DNA of 64,000 nucleotides from Orobanche coerulescens. Its lineage: Eukaryota > Streptophyta > Magnoliopsida > Lamiales > Orobanchaceae. The notes beneath the pieces are model-generated. The model worked only from the letters and a program-made list of their open reading frames with translations. It searched no databases and was not told the origin of the DNA. The stretch spans positions 3,782,001 to 3,846,000 of the forward strand of contig CM065801.1 of the NCBI GenBank assembly GCA_033398695.1, in the 5' to 3' direction. The position numbers were made by a program, and so were the translations under genes. Positions 1-11,424 of the stretch are shown here, piece by piece. The first letter of the stretch is position 1. Each line of letters starts with the position of its first letter.

Positions 1-210
1 AAGGTAATATCCTATGATCTTGGATCTAGATTAGGATATTTTAATTAATCAATATATTTAATTAATAAATAATAAATAATATTTAAATTACTTATTAGTC
101 TTAGTAATTAATTAATTAGCATGCCTAAATATATCTAATGCTCGTAGACGCGTAAAACGCTATCATCAACTTTCCCTAACTTCGCTTCCGCTGCGTTTTA
201 CTTTCCAACA
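1..210 (+). repeat. 5' LTR (partial) of the left Copia element
   Basis: Aligns base for base with 9852-10061 and ends in CCAACA. It is followed two bases later by the primer binding site. Five mismatches in 210 positions (about 2.4%) point to a moderately young insertion. Confidence 0.93.
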
Positions 211-212
211 AT

Positions 213-225
213 TGGTATCAGAGAC
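213..225 (+). other. Primer binding site, initiator-Met tRNA type
   Basis: TGGTATCAGAGAC begins two bases after the 5' LTR end. It matches the usual plant LTR-element primer site (TGGTATCAGAGC) complementary to initiator methionine tRNA, except near its last bases. Confidence 0.85.
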
Positions 226-1583
226 AGGTTTTTAGGCCTTTGCTATTTTAATTAATTTTAGTGATTAATTGATAGCAATTTAAATATTCATATATTTTGA
301 TGTTGGAATATTTTGCTAGATGTGTTCTTGCAGGTGATATGATCCAATTATCATGGTTTATATGAATGGTGTATTTATTTATTTTTATTAATTATGCAAT
401 TGTTGGTTTGGCCCGTTTTTGAGGCATGTAATGGTTTTTCCCGTGAGAAAATCCGCGGGTAGTTCTAGGTGGTTTTATTTTTCGTGTAATCGTGATGTAA
501 TTTTGATGTATTTTATTTTGTATAAAATTGTAATCGAATTCGGAAAAGACGAGATCACGAAGAAATAGAAACGAATCAAAAGCTACTTGGGGCTAACTGA
601 AGCGGCCGCGAGCGGCTCAGCGGCTGGCAGCGCCCGGCGGCATTTACCCGATGCATGAGCGGCTGGTCGAGCGATTATTTGGTTGGCCGAAATCGATCCG
701 TTTTCATTGCCGTTAATTCGTTCATTGAAGTCGGGATTTAAAATTAAATTTTTTTTATGTAATTAATTTTGCATAAAAGTGAAATTTTAATTTTGGAAAT
801 CCACGACCCGGCCGGGGAGGAGCGGCGAGATGCTTGATTCAGTGGGAGAGATCGAGTCGAAAATTTTCTCGGATTCAACTCAAGGAAGAAGACCATGATA
901 ATTGGATAAATTTAATTATCCATGCTTTATTTTTGATTTTTTTTATTGTTTTGATTTATGGCATGTATGGATGTATGCGTGATATGTTTCCTTGCATGTT
1001 AGGACGAGAAAATTAAAAACATTAAGGTTAAAATAACTAAGTGATTAAATTGATTTATTTATTTTAAAATAAAATCAAATTGGCCTCCATAATTAATTTA
1101 AATTGTGAAGTAATTAGCATGCGCGTTGACATTAGAATCTTCCTCCATATCGGACGTGCTAATTATTGGTTCACTAGTTTTAAATTTCAAAATGATAACA
1201 TAAGGTAAATATTACTTTTTATGATAGGACCTCTCCATCTGTAGGACTGTTATTTAAAAGATAATATTTTAAGGATGTTAAATTATGGTATTCACTTAGG
1301 TGTATTAATTAATAAGCTCCCCATCGGAGTCTATGTTAATTAATACATGGCCAAGAGGAACCAACTATTAATTTTACTTGTCATAACGTAATTTGACTAG
1401 ACAGTAAAATTAAAGACGTAAAACTCTACTTCAGAAATGTGTGTGTAAACGTCCACACGATCGTGGCTTGCATGTGCGGATTTTTCGAGGTGTTGGTTGC
1501 TAGCATATATATTGTGTTTTGAGGGTTTTTCGATATATTTTGTTATGCATTATGTGATGGATGTTTTTAATTTTTATTCTCAG
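226..1583 (+). other. Long untranslated leader of the left Copia element
   Basis: About 1.36 kb between the primer site and the gag ATG. It holds only short unconvincing reading frames (for example 834-1016). Leaders of this size occur in large Copia elements. No captured gene is recognisable. Confidence 0.6.
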
Positions 1584-2162
1584 ATGTCTTTCAATCCACT
1601 AGCTGTTATTCTCAAAGAAAATAAACTAGATGGCACTAACTTTGCCGATTGGAAAAGAAATCTTGATATTGTCATGACTGCTGAGGGGCATAAATTTGTC
1701 TTAATCGGGGAGAACCCTCTAGAACCAGAACCGGATGCCACTCCCGAAGAGTTGGCTGAATTCCGAAAATGGAAAAAGTCAGATGAGATGGCTCGTTGTT
1801 ACATTTTGGCTTCACTGACAAATGTATTGCAGCATCAGCATCAGACGATGGGCTCGGCCGCGGAAATGCTGAAAAGTCTCACCGATATGTTTGGTCATCA
1901 GAACCGGGCGGCTAGACAAAATGCAATGAGGGTATTGATGACAACCCAAATGTCTGAAGGGACTCCAGTGAGGGATCATGTTCTAAAAATGATGTCTCAT
2001 TTGAACGAACTGAGCATACTGGGGGCTACTATCGATGCGGAAACGCAGGTCAATATTATCTTAGGCAGCTTACCTAGAAGCTTTGGGCAGTTCCGCCTTA
2101 ACTACAATATGAACCGTAGGACATATAGTTTGGCGGAACTTCTGACAGAGCTTGATCTGTGA
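1584..2162 (+). pseudogene. gag: Copia gag (capsid, UBN2/retrotran_gag type)
   Basis: The frame from the ATG at 1584 encodes about 192 residues of Copia Gag, which forms the virus-like particle around element RNA. The N-terminus (NKLDGTNFADWKRNLD) is the typical Copia gag opening, with conserved Trp and Leu. A helical capsid domain follows. The longer open frame upstream begins with a TTG codon and is not needed. The frame stops at 2160-2162 (TGA), before the nucleocapsid zinc knuckle. The knuckle appears at about 2330-2375 in another frame, in the order C-x2-C-x4-H-x4-R, its last cysteine replaced by arginine (CGC at 2365-2367). Gag is therefore separated from pol and lacks a normal nucleocapsid; non-functional is the likely status. 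Confidence 0.85.
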
Positions 2163-2314
2163 AGGTCTCTTCAAACAAGGTTATCATCGATTCTTGCGGC
2201 AGGTGCTACTTCTTCCAAACCCAAATGGGGAAAGAAGAAGAAGCGGAGTTGGCTGAGCAAGTGGCAACCCTCAAGGTGAAAAGCAAGGCTCCTCACCCCG
2301 AGGAGAACAAAAGC

Positions 2315-3711
2315 CAAAGGGAAAGTGCTACAAGTGCGGTCGGAAAGGACATTTTAAAGCGGATCGCCCTGCTCTTAAGAAAGGTATGTCTCGTGCACTA
2401 GTAGTCAAAACATGTTTGGCGGCTTGTTCTTCCACTTCGTGGATAGTTGATTCGAGCTCCACCGATCATATTTGCTTTGACTCGCATGGTTTTCGGGTAA
2501 CCAAGCGGCTTAGTGCGGGCGAGATTACCATCAATAGGCGATTATTCCGGGCTTATGGCATTGCGGTGGGAGTCATGCAGTTGAAGATTAATGATAAATT
2601 ATTAGTTCTCAATAATGTATTATTAGTACCGGATTTTAGAATGAATTTAATTTCGGTTTCTAAATTAAAATGCGATCGTTATTCAGTTTCTTTTGATGAC
2701 GATGCCATTATTAAGAAAAGAAGCGGTGAATATATTTGCAAAGGTACTTTTAATGATGGACTATATGTCGTTAATACTGCACAAACTCCTATGCATAAAT
2801 CACTTAACTCTTTGTCTAAACCTAAAAAGAGAAAAGAACCTTCAAGCATAAACCAAACATATCTGTGGCATTTACGGTTAGGACATGTAAACCTTGGAAG
2901 GATTCAAAGACTGGTAGATGATGGCCCATTGGATGATCTCCAAGTTGAGTCATTTCCAATTTGTGAATCCTGTCTGGAAGGTAAGATGACCAAAAGGGTT
3001 TTTAAAACCAAGGAAAACCGTGCTCAGAATGTGTTAGAATTGGTTCATACAGATGTATGTGGTCCAATGAATATCCAGGCTAGGGGTGGTTTCGAATACT
3101 TCATCACGTTCATAGATGATTATTCGAGGTATGGATACATCTATTTGATGCGACGTAAGTCTGAAGCTTTTGACAAGTTCAGAGACTGCAAGGCTGAAAC
3201 GGAGAAGCGTCATGGGAAGAGTATCAAGTCACTACGATCTGATCGTGGTGGCGAATACCTTAGTGGAGAGTTTTTGGATTTCTTGGCGAATGAGGAGATT
3301 TCGTCCCAGCTCACCGCGTCGGGAACTCCACAACAAAATGGTGTGGCTGAAAGAAGGAATATGACTCTTTTAGAAATGGTTAGATCAATGATGAGTTATT
3401 CAGATTTACCTATTTCGTTTTGGGGATACGCCTTAGAAACAGCGGCGTACATTCTAAACCTGGTGCCTTCGAAATCAGTTCCAAAAACACCTACAGAACT
3501 GTGGAGTGGGCGTAAGCCCAGTCTAGGACATGTTCGGATTTGGGGTACTCCAGCACATGTGCTGAATAAGGAAGCTGATAAGTTGGCATCTCGTACGTAT
3601 CACAGTGTTTGTGGGATATCTAAGGAACGAAGGGTGGCTTGTTCTATAGTCCCCGAGATCGGAAGGTCATTGTTAGCACCAATGCCCGATTTACGGAAGA
3701 GGATTATATGA
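2315..3711 (+). pseudogene. pol: Copia pol part 1: zinc knuckle, protease, integrase
   Basis: One frame carries the damaged zinc knuckle, then an aspartic protease segment in which the usual D-S-G/A-A-T motif reads D-S-S-S-T (about 2450). Next come the GAG-pre-integrase zinc finger (LWH...H...C..C, about 2865-2980) and the integrase core. Integrase acids are visible: HTDVCGP, DDYSRYG, SDRGGEY and the Glu of GVAERRN. Integrase inserts the cDNA into the genome. The frame is lost near 3640; the continuation lies in another frame (CDS-like from 3639), showing an indel there. The 3' end at 3711 is thus out-of-frame read-through. Confidence 0.85.
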
Positions 3712-3889
3712 TTAGTCACAAGCCCATGAGCGAGATAATTGGAAGAGGCGAGGCGAGACTCCGTCTATACCAATCGTACAAGCGCCAACTAACACTGCAC
3801 CACGTATCGATTCTAAAACTTTTACACCAACTCAGGATTTGCCTCGTCGTAGTGGGAGAGTTGTTCGTCAGCCCGAATGATTCATAGGC

Positions 3890-5475
3890 GTGGGAAAGTC
3901 TTCAGACTCAATCCCAGGCGAAGATGAATCAGATCCCTGGACCTATAAGGAGGCAATCCAAGATAAAGATGCTGACTCCTGGCAAGTAGCAATGGAATCA
4001 GAAATAGGATCTATGGATTCCAATCAAGTGTGGGAGCTAGTAGAGCTACCTGATGGTGTACAAGCCATTGGGAGTAAATGGGTCTACAAGAGAAAGAAAG
4101 GACGTGACGGAAAGGTTGAAACCTCAAAGCGAGGCTTGTTGCAAAAGGTTACACTCAGAAAGAGGGTATCGATTATGATGAAACCTTTTCGCCGGTAGCC
4201 ATGCTTAAGTCAATCCGGATTCTTTTAGCTATAGCTGCGCATTTAGATCTGGAGATTTGGCAGATGGATGTCAAGACTGCATTCTTGAATGGGAGTCTAG
4301 ACAAGGAAATCTATATGCGCCAAGCAGAGGGATTCATTGCTAAAGGAGAAGAGCACTTGGTGTGCAAACTTAAGAAATCCATTTATGGACTTAAGCAAGC
4401 ATCTAGATCTTGGAACACTCGTTTTGACGAAGTTGTCCAGTCATATGGATTCGTTCAATGTCCGAGTGAGAGTTGTGTGTATAAGAAATGCGATGGAAAC
4501 ATGTTGGTGTTTCTTGTACTGTATGTAGACGATATCCATCTGATTGGAAACAACGTGAAGGAATTGTCGGACGTACGGGTATGGCTATCTGAGCAGTTCG
4601 ATATGACGGATCTAGGAGAAGCAGGACACATCCTTGGAATCAGGATCTTTCGTGATCGGAAGAAGAAGATGTTGTGCTTATCCCTGGCATCCTATATCGA
4701 TACAGTGCTGAAGCGGTTTAGCATGGAGAATTCCAAGAAAGGTTTTCTACCTTACAGACATGGAATTCAACTATCTAAGAACATGTGTCCTAAGACACAA
4801 AAGGAGATAGATGACATGAAGATGGTCCCTTATGTATCTGCTGTGGGAAGTCTCATGTATGCTATGCTTTGCACTAGACCAGATATCTGTCATGTCGTGG
4901 GCATGGCTGCTAGATATCAGTCGAACCCAGGACCAGGACACTGGATTGCTGTCAAGCACATACTCAAGTACCTAAGAAGGACTAGGGAGTACATGCTTGT
5001 ATATCAATCACACGACCTGTCTCCGGTGGGTTACACTGACTCATATTTTTCATCGGACAAAGAAAAGTCCAAGTCTACTTCGGGTTATGTGTTTAGCCTG
5101 GGAGGTGGAGCCATTAGTTGGAGGAGTGTGAAGCAGAAATGCATCTCGGACTCTACCATGGAAGCCGAGTACGTGGCAGCCTCTGAGGCAGCCAAGGAGG
5201 CAGTGTGGCTCAAGTACTTCCTGCAGGACTTAGATGTGATTCCCGATTTGCCAGAAGGTATTACACTTTATTGTGATAATACTGGTGCAGTCGCAAATTC
5301 GAGGGAACCACGAGCCCATCAGGCAAGTAAACATATCAACCGCAAGTACCACATCATACGACACTTCGTAAAGGAAGGAGACGTAGTTGTAGCCAGGGTT
5401 GCATTGGAATATAATCTTGCTGACTCTTTCACGAAAGGCCTACCTTCAAAAGTTTTTGAAAGGCATGTGGTGTAA
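3890..5475 (+). pseudogene. pol: Copia pol part 2: reverse transcriptase and RNase H
   Basis: Begins with the conserved pre-RT stretch (DPWTYKEAIQDKDADSW, W..A...E) and continues into a Copia reverse transcriptase. An apparent small indel near 4120-4135 shifts the frame, so the first part ends at 4198 while the rest reads 4201-5475. The catalytic YVDD box is intact at about 4520-4535. RNase H shows YTDSYF, TMEAEYVAA and YCDNTGAV, supplying its acidic residues. Reverse transcriptase copies element RNA into DNA; RNase H removes the template. The last codons before 5475 read into the nested LTR inserted at 5471. The natural C-terminal codons resume at 8458. Confidence 0.9.
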
Positions 5476-6392
5476 CATCCCCAGATCAAACCGGGAATAT
5501 TACACGCCGCAGACCCTCTCCGTGAGGATCCACCAGGCTAGACATCAAAACAACACATTACATTACATACTGACGAATCAAAATAACGGACCAATAGACC
5601 GATTTGGTCTTTCGTCACTGACTTACAAATCAAAATACATAAACTCATCCAGACTCATACCCACACAAGGGTAAAATACTTGCAACAACGAACAATAAGA
5701 CAGTGGAAAAGACAATACAATGGACTCCGACTAACTGAACCCAAAACTGACCTTCGTGTGATTAGTATCATTCGTCTTTCATCATCCCTCGTGCCGATCC
5801 TGTGTCTTGCTCCCGAAAACCTGCATGTACCTGGACACAATACAGATATCCACCCCCCGATTACTCGGGGGTTAGCAAAACTCCACTGTTTCGCTAGTGC
5901 AAGTATAAAGTGCATATACGAGCCATACACAACACATTCCGAGAATACAACGAAAGACTTCCCGAGGTATATTTAGTTAAAAATAGTTCAAGTCTTGAAA
6001 GTAGAAACGAAGTAAGTAGGCACTTTGAAAACATTTCCAAATCTCGGGAGTTTTGAAAACATCAGAAATTGAAAAGTTCTTAATTCCTCGAAAGTCATTT
6101 AGGGTCACAGCCCCAAAGTTCTTCAAAATACAAATCCGTTTAACAAAACACGGGGTCCACGACCCAACCATTCCGGTCACAAAACACAGGGTCCACGACC
6201 CGATCATCCACTTCAATTCACTTACAAGGACATATTACACATAACACATTATTCCTATGCCATTCTAGCCAAGCACCAAGACTCGATATATAATGTCTCT
6301 CGACCCCGAGCACAAAGCATTGTGATACTCCGGACAATATCACAATTAACGAAAACATCAACATCATCCTCAAGATGAAAACCTGGCCAGTA

Positions 6393-6606
6393 ACCGCGGC
6401 CGTACCCCTTAGTATCGACCCCAGACATCCCGTCGGACACTCCGGGTGGGAAACCACTTCCGCGGCCGTACCCCTTAGTATCGACCCCCAGACATCCCGT
6501 CGGACACTCCGGGTGGAAGTTCATCCACACACGCACCCAAGTCCACTTCCGTGGCTGTACCCCTTAGTATCGACCCCCAGACATCCCGTCGGACACTCCG
6601 GGTGGA
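6393..6606. repeat. Three direct repeats inside the solo LTR
   Basis: The block GTACCCCTTAGTATCGACCC plus CCAGACATCCCGTCGGACAC and CCGGGTGG occurs three times, starting near 6401, 6466 and 6556. The first two copies are about 65 bp apart and the last two about 90 bp apart. The copies are almost identical, so this is a local tandem amplification. Confidence 0.9.
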
Positions 6607-7751
6607 AGGAACAACACACACACACGTTCCAAAATCACAGTTGCAAACCACAAGCCTCGAAGGTCAATCACAGTATATATAGTCGAAGTACCTTACTAGA
6701 ATGGCCAATTCATCCAACACATGCTCACAACCCAGAACTAATACTATCAACAAGAAAGCACACTATTCCAACAGCACCGAACGGCACAACCAATATCACA
6801 TAAATTCACATAATTCAACAATAACCACATGTCTCCACGTACAGCTTAAACAAAGGACTAAACTTCAAAACTTGCCGACGACGTAATCACACACAATGGC
6901 ATCACACAAAAGTATTCCGATCGTATACTCAACATTAACACACGTATTCAATTAAGCATATTAATTCTCGGAACACACGAGTCGTCTTTAAGAAAACTAT
7001 GTTGGTAAATATACCGATACTTTTGAAAAGGATGGTTATGAATATTTATTTAGCACATATCGACGATCAACAACCATTATATCCACAAAACACGTAATGT
7101 ATGGGCAAGATACTTGCCTCGATAATCGATACCGGACACTCCTACAATCACGGCTCAGTCGGGACACCTCGAACACCTACGATTCCCCGGCGAAGGAAAA
7201 GAATACACCCACGATCGAGAAGCTTGAAGAAAACGACGAACGGAAGGGTTCCGACTCAAGTTCTTCACAAGAATTCGACCCTAACAACATATAATCAATA
7301 AATCATCGATCATACAAGGAAGAATAATCGTAGAACGCCCGAAAACCCCTCTATGACATTTTACCGGACACCTTCAAGGCATCGATCAAGTACTCGACCA
7401 AAACAACGAATCGATACGATCCAACCATGGAATAACAAGGGAAACGATACAATACATCTAAGTAATCATCAATCCATCAAAATCCTAAGTAAAATCGGAT
7501 TAAACGGACGAAAACGAACAAAATACCCAAAATCCCCAAAATTAGATTTCTAGAAAATATGACCTGATTCGGTAGATCGGAGGATGTTATATGATGGATG
7601 ATTGATGATATGAACTCCAAGACTTCATGGATTTATTGTCCAACAACATCTATCCATGATTAACCAAGCTCCAGCCGCGGAAGGGAAGAAAACGAGTGAG
7701 AAATGGCTGAAGAAAAACGTCTGCTGGCCTTAAATAGGCCGACTGTCGGCC

Positions 7752-7890
7752 GGGTTACGTACGTAACCGGCCATGGCTTACGTACGTAACCGGCCATGGC
7801 CGAACTCACTGCCTGGAAATGCCGGAAACGTTACGTACATTACCGGCCAGGGCCTTACGTACGTAACCGGCCTTACGTACGTAATTGCCG
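7752..7890. repeat. Cluster of TTACGTACGTAA palindromes in the solo LTR
   Basis: TTACGTACGTAA occurs at least four times in 140 bp, mostly followed by CCGGCC, and once as a diverged TTACGTACATTA. The 12-bp unit is a perfect palindrome containing CpG dinucleotides. It could be a protein-binding array or a simple amplification. Confidence 0.9.
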
Positions 7891-8548
7891 ATCACTACCG
7901 CACGTTACTCGGCTAGGGCTGGCCTGGCCCCAGCATGCCCGGCCATGACTCGGCCGGACCAACTCCGACAGTCCGAACGACCCCGAAACCCGAACCTGAG
8001 TACGAATCGAAGATACGGTTACGAAGTACTCGCAAATACGAATCCGAGCACTAAGAGAACACACGATTCTGACCACCCGAAGGCTCGGAATTCGACAACG
8101 AAAGTAATTACCCAAAACTTTGGGAAATTACGAAAATGGCCCAAAACGTCCGAAAGTCACGATACGCGATCGAAACACCAAACCAAAGCTCGCAACATGA
8201 ATAATAACATTAAATGAACTTACGAGAAACTCGAAACAACAGTTTCGGACGAGATTCGCAAGAATCGCACTCAAGTGCGAAAAAGTCGCTAAAAAGCTCG
8301 GAACTCAACAAAACGATACTGAAACGAACTCGGATGACAAAAAGTGCAGAATTAATCATTCTCAAAATGACGAAACGGTCATGAGCGAGTCGTCAAAACG
8401 GACTCCGGCCAAAAAAGAAATTTACCGAAAATCGAAAATTGCGGATATTACATGTGGAAGGAATGGGATTACGGTGTATGGCAGCATTGCTTTGAGTATA
8501 AGTGGGAAAATGAGAGACTATGTAATAGAGTAGTATACTTAAAAGTAT

Positions 8549-8570
8549 GCTTTGAGTATGAGTGGGAGAT
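8549..8570 (+). other. Polypurine tract of the left Copia element
   Basis: GCTTTGAGTATGAGTGGGAG runs up to the LTR start. A near-copy (GCTTTGAGTATAAGTGGGA) lies 59 bp upstream at about 8490, so the tract is duplicated. The polypurine tract primes plus-strand DNA synthesis. Confidence 0.75.
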
Positions 8571-10061
8571 TGTTAGGATTGTACACTGCAAATCATACTT
8601 TATGCTTGTATTACCTAATTTCCCTGTTACTACCTATGAGGATATTAATTACATTTAATCACATGATTTGCATATTTATTCACGTTATGGTTATGCAAAT
8701 GAAATGTCTAATTATTTTATATTGTAGATAATGTGGTGTGTTGGTGTCACACGGAAGATCACATTATCAGTGCCTTATAAAATAATATAATAGTTCACAA
8801 CTTATATAATTATTAGACAAATCATATAAAGGGTTCTAGTGTATGCTTGAGAATAGTTGGTCTTGACTATTAGCATACATTAGCGTATTTGCATACGTTG
8901 AACATGATCGAGGTGAGATAGTGTCTTCTGTACTGACTGTAAGAAGAACGTAAATCTCGAATAATTATTATTTCTTAATTCTAAGTATATAATATTTAAT
9001 TGTGTATTTATAATAATTATTGCTTTGATTTATCATAGGTGAGAGTCAAAATGATCGACTCAATAAGCCTCGTATCTTGGGCAATAATATTGTTTATACG
9101 ACAATTATTATTATTACTAGAAATCGTGTCCCGACTCGTGCGGGTTGATGATGTCCCCTTGAGGAGCTCGATAATGATTATTATATTTAACCCTGCAGGT
9201 GGATTTAATTCCGATATAATAATAAGGTTCGAGTGGTACTACTCTTGGATTAGATATTAATTAATTAAAGCTGTCAGTAGCTTATAATTAATTAATGGAC
9301 ATTCGATATCTTAAACACGGGAAATAATATATTTAATAAGGAGCCCAATTTCGTAATTTGAGATTTTGGTAGGAAGTGCAATATCAAACTTTTTAGTGGA
9401 CTAAGTTGATATTAATTAATTCGTCATATATTAGGAAGAGTCCTAATAAGGTAAGATGAATTAATTGGGAGTCCTTCCATAATCCTCCTTAAGATCCCTA
9501 GTAGTAGTCCAAGAGCCTATATATAAGACTTATGGGTTGATGGCCGATTTTATGCTTTGACATACACAAGGAATTCCGATTTTTTTTCTAAGTGTTCAAT
9601 TGTGGATCTTGACTTGTGTATTTGATTCCACAATTGAGAGAACACTTTAATTCTTGCTACATATCGGAATTACTTGAAGAAAAGAAAATCGAGAGTTGTG
9701 AGGCATAAGAATTCGGCTGATCCATAGGTGTCCAAACAAGATCCGGTAGCTCGTTGCCCACACAACGTCCGGTTCAAGGCGGATCATACTCTAGAAGATC
9801 TAAAGGTAGAAATATAAGGCGATCAAGAAGGAAGTAACCAACGCGCTTCAAAAGGTAATATCCTATGATCTTGGATCTAGATTAGGATATTTTAATTGAT
9901 CAACATATTTAATTAATAAATAATAAATAATATTTAAATTGCTTATTACTCTTAGTAATTAATTAATTAGCATGCCTAAATAGATCTAATGCTCGTAGAC
10001 GCGTAAAACGCTATCATCAACTTTCCCTAACTTCGCTTCCGCTGCGTTTTACTTTCCAACA
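8571..10061 (+). repeat. 3' LTR of the left Copia element
   Basis: Starts TGTTAGG directly after the purine-rich AGTGGGAGAT (polypurine tract, 8561-8570) and ends CCAACA. Length is 1491 bp. The last 210 bp match the partial 5' LTR at 1-210. The following base, 10062, lies inside a LINE-like reverse transcriptase reading frame, which marks the insertion edge. Confidence 0.93.
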
Positions 10062-10893
10062 GTGAAGTATGGCCTCGGCCCCGTTAGGAACTCCAACCCC
10101 AAATTGATAATCTCCTAGATGACTAGCCATCTCTTTTCCAACCTTATGCATAACGACTTTTGAAACTAACCTCCTCCAGATAGCTCCGACCGCGATAGGC
10201 CTGATCCCATTATCAGGCTTAAGCAATGAGGTTAGAGGGGCAGAGGCAATGAACTCTGCAAGGACCCTGGGGCAAAACCCTCCCAACCAAAGGTTAGCCA
10301 CCTCGGTAATGGCCGCAAGCAAACCCGAATGTGTCGAAGCCCCTAGTCTTGATAATGCGTCTAAAATATGTTGAGCCCTCAAACCATCCTTCCCACATGA
10401 AGTCCCTTTGGGGAAGGATTTAACACATCCCAAAACACAATCGGCATCAACCTGGAGGGCGTGTTCAGAAGGCGAGAAAGTAGGCAATTTAGGGGGTTCC
10501 AGGATGAGATGTTTATCAATCAGGGATTTCAAGGTGGTATCCCCAACCGGGGCAACACCATAAGAACATAAGATCTTAACCGCAGCCGTGAAGTGCCCGT
10601 CCGCCACCTTTCGCAAACATTGTTTAATACCAGCCCCTTTCTCATTAGTATCTTTGTGAAAGCCTCCCGACGGCGCTCAAGGCCCAGGCAAACAGGGAAA
10701 GAACGAGATCCTCCAAGCCAACCCCATCCTTCCAAACAGCCAAAGCTCGCATGATGCTGCCACACTGCATAGACTTACGATTCTCGGACCTGCGTTCCTG
10801 CCGAGAAGCTGGCCTGACTACCTGCAACGTGCAACGTGGCAGTAGCAAAAGATTGACCCAAGACTCAACAAACCCCGGGGTAGCCACATGCAT
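10062..10893 (-). pseudogene. LINE-like (non-LTR) reverse transcriptase fragment, cut by the Copia insertion
   Basis: On the minus strand the frame 10616 down to 10062 encodes part of a non-LTR-type reverse transcriptase: SCGKDGLRAQHI, GGFCPRVLAEFIASAPL, NGIRPIAVGAIWRRL and YQFGVGVPNGAEAILH match the family pattern seen in plant RNA-directed DNA polymerases. Related upstream sequence continues in two other frames (10765-10529 and 10893-10645), so there are frameshifts. The frame ends where the Copia LTR begins (10061), and the catalytic YADD region is absent, presumably left of the element and outside this window. It is a dead fragment that served as the Copia target. Confidence 0.75.
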
Positions 10894-10988
10894 ATTTAGT
10901 ATAGATTTACGACTGACCTAGTATGTTGTAATGTATATTTATTTTCTCGAGTTCCTGGACACATTTAGTGCGAATTCAACGCGTGCAT

Positions 10989-11177
10989 TGTTGGGGTTGC
11001 AAACCCAAGTCCTATATCGGAAAGAGAATGAAGTGAAGTCTTCTATATAAGCAAATCCACCACTCCATTAGTATGAGGCCTTTTGGGAAGGAGCCCAAAA
11101 ATAATCCATGCGGGCTTGGCCCAAAGCGGACAATATCATACTAATGTGAGAGAGTGGTGGTGGTGGCGGTCCTAACA
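10989..11177 (+). repeat. TRIM 5' LTR
   Basis: 189 bp, TGTTGG to CTAACA, nearly identical to 11425-11613. Confidence 0.95.
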
Positions 11178-11424
11178 AGTGGTATCGGAGTCGATGATTC
11201 GGCCGGGCCCAGTGGTGAAGCCTAAGGTGAGACTGCCTTTACGATGGTGGAGAAGTCCCCGGTATGACCTCGCAACATCTGTGGTGGTGCCTTGTGTCGA
11301 AAGTCATCCTGATATTGTGTTGATCAGGCGGCGTGTCCAGTTCCGTGATGATAACGACGGTGCAAGATGTACAGATTATCGATCGAGGGGAGGACAATGA
11401 TGGTCCTTGGTTTGAGGGGAGGTT

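Larger units (their letters stand above)
5471..8452 (-). mobile_element. Probable solo LTR of a Gypsy-type element, nested in the Copia pol 3' end
   Basis: The insertion starts TGTAACATCC and ends GGATATTACA, an inverted terminal pair. It is flanked by TGTGG at 5466-5470 and 8453-8457, a 5-bp target duplication. Removing it rejoins the Copia RNase H coding end. About 240 bp at its right end recur in reverse orientation at 63757-64000 as the start of another copy. There is no gag, pol, primer site or internal pair of repeats, so a solo LTR left by LTR-LTR recombination is the simplest reading. LTRs of 3 kb with TGTAATATCC termini suggest the chromovirus (Del/Tekay) branch of Gypsy (inference). 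Strand follows the reading that begins TGTAATATCC. Confidence 0.75.
1..10061 (+). mobile_element. Ty1/Copia LTR retrotransposon, left end outside window, split by a nested LTR
   Basis: The first 210 bases are the right end of a 5' LTR. The same 210 bases recur without indels at 9852-10061, with 5 substitutions by eye. Between them lie, in plus orientation, a tRNA primer site, gag, protease, integrase, reverse transcriptase, RNase H and a purine tract, the Copia gene order. The full 3' LTR runs 8571-10061. A 2982-bp foreign LTR sits at 5471-8452 with a 5-bp target duplication, so the element proper is about 7 kb. Gag and pol carry frameshifts and stops, so it is no longer autonomous. The gag sequence suggests the Angela/TAR part of Copia (inference). 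Target duplication cannot be checked because the left edge is outside the window. Confidence 0.95.

Noticed and set aside
6375..6803. 142-codon frame in the solo LTR
   Set aside because: Runs through the triplicated LTR block; no protein similarity seen.
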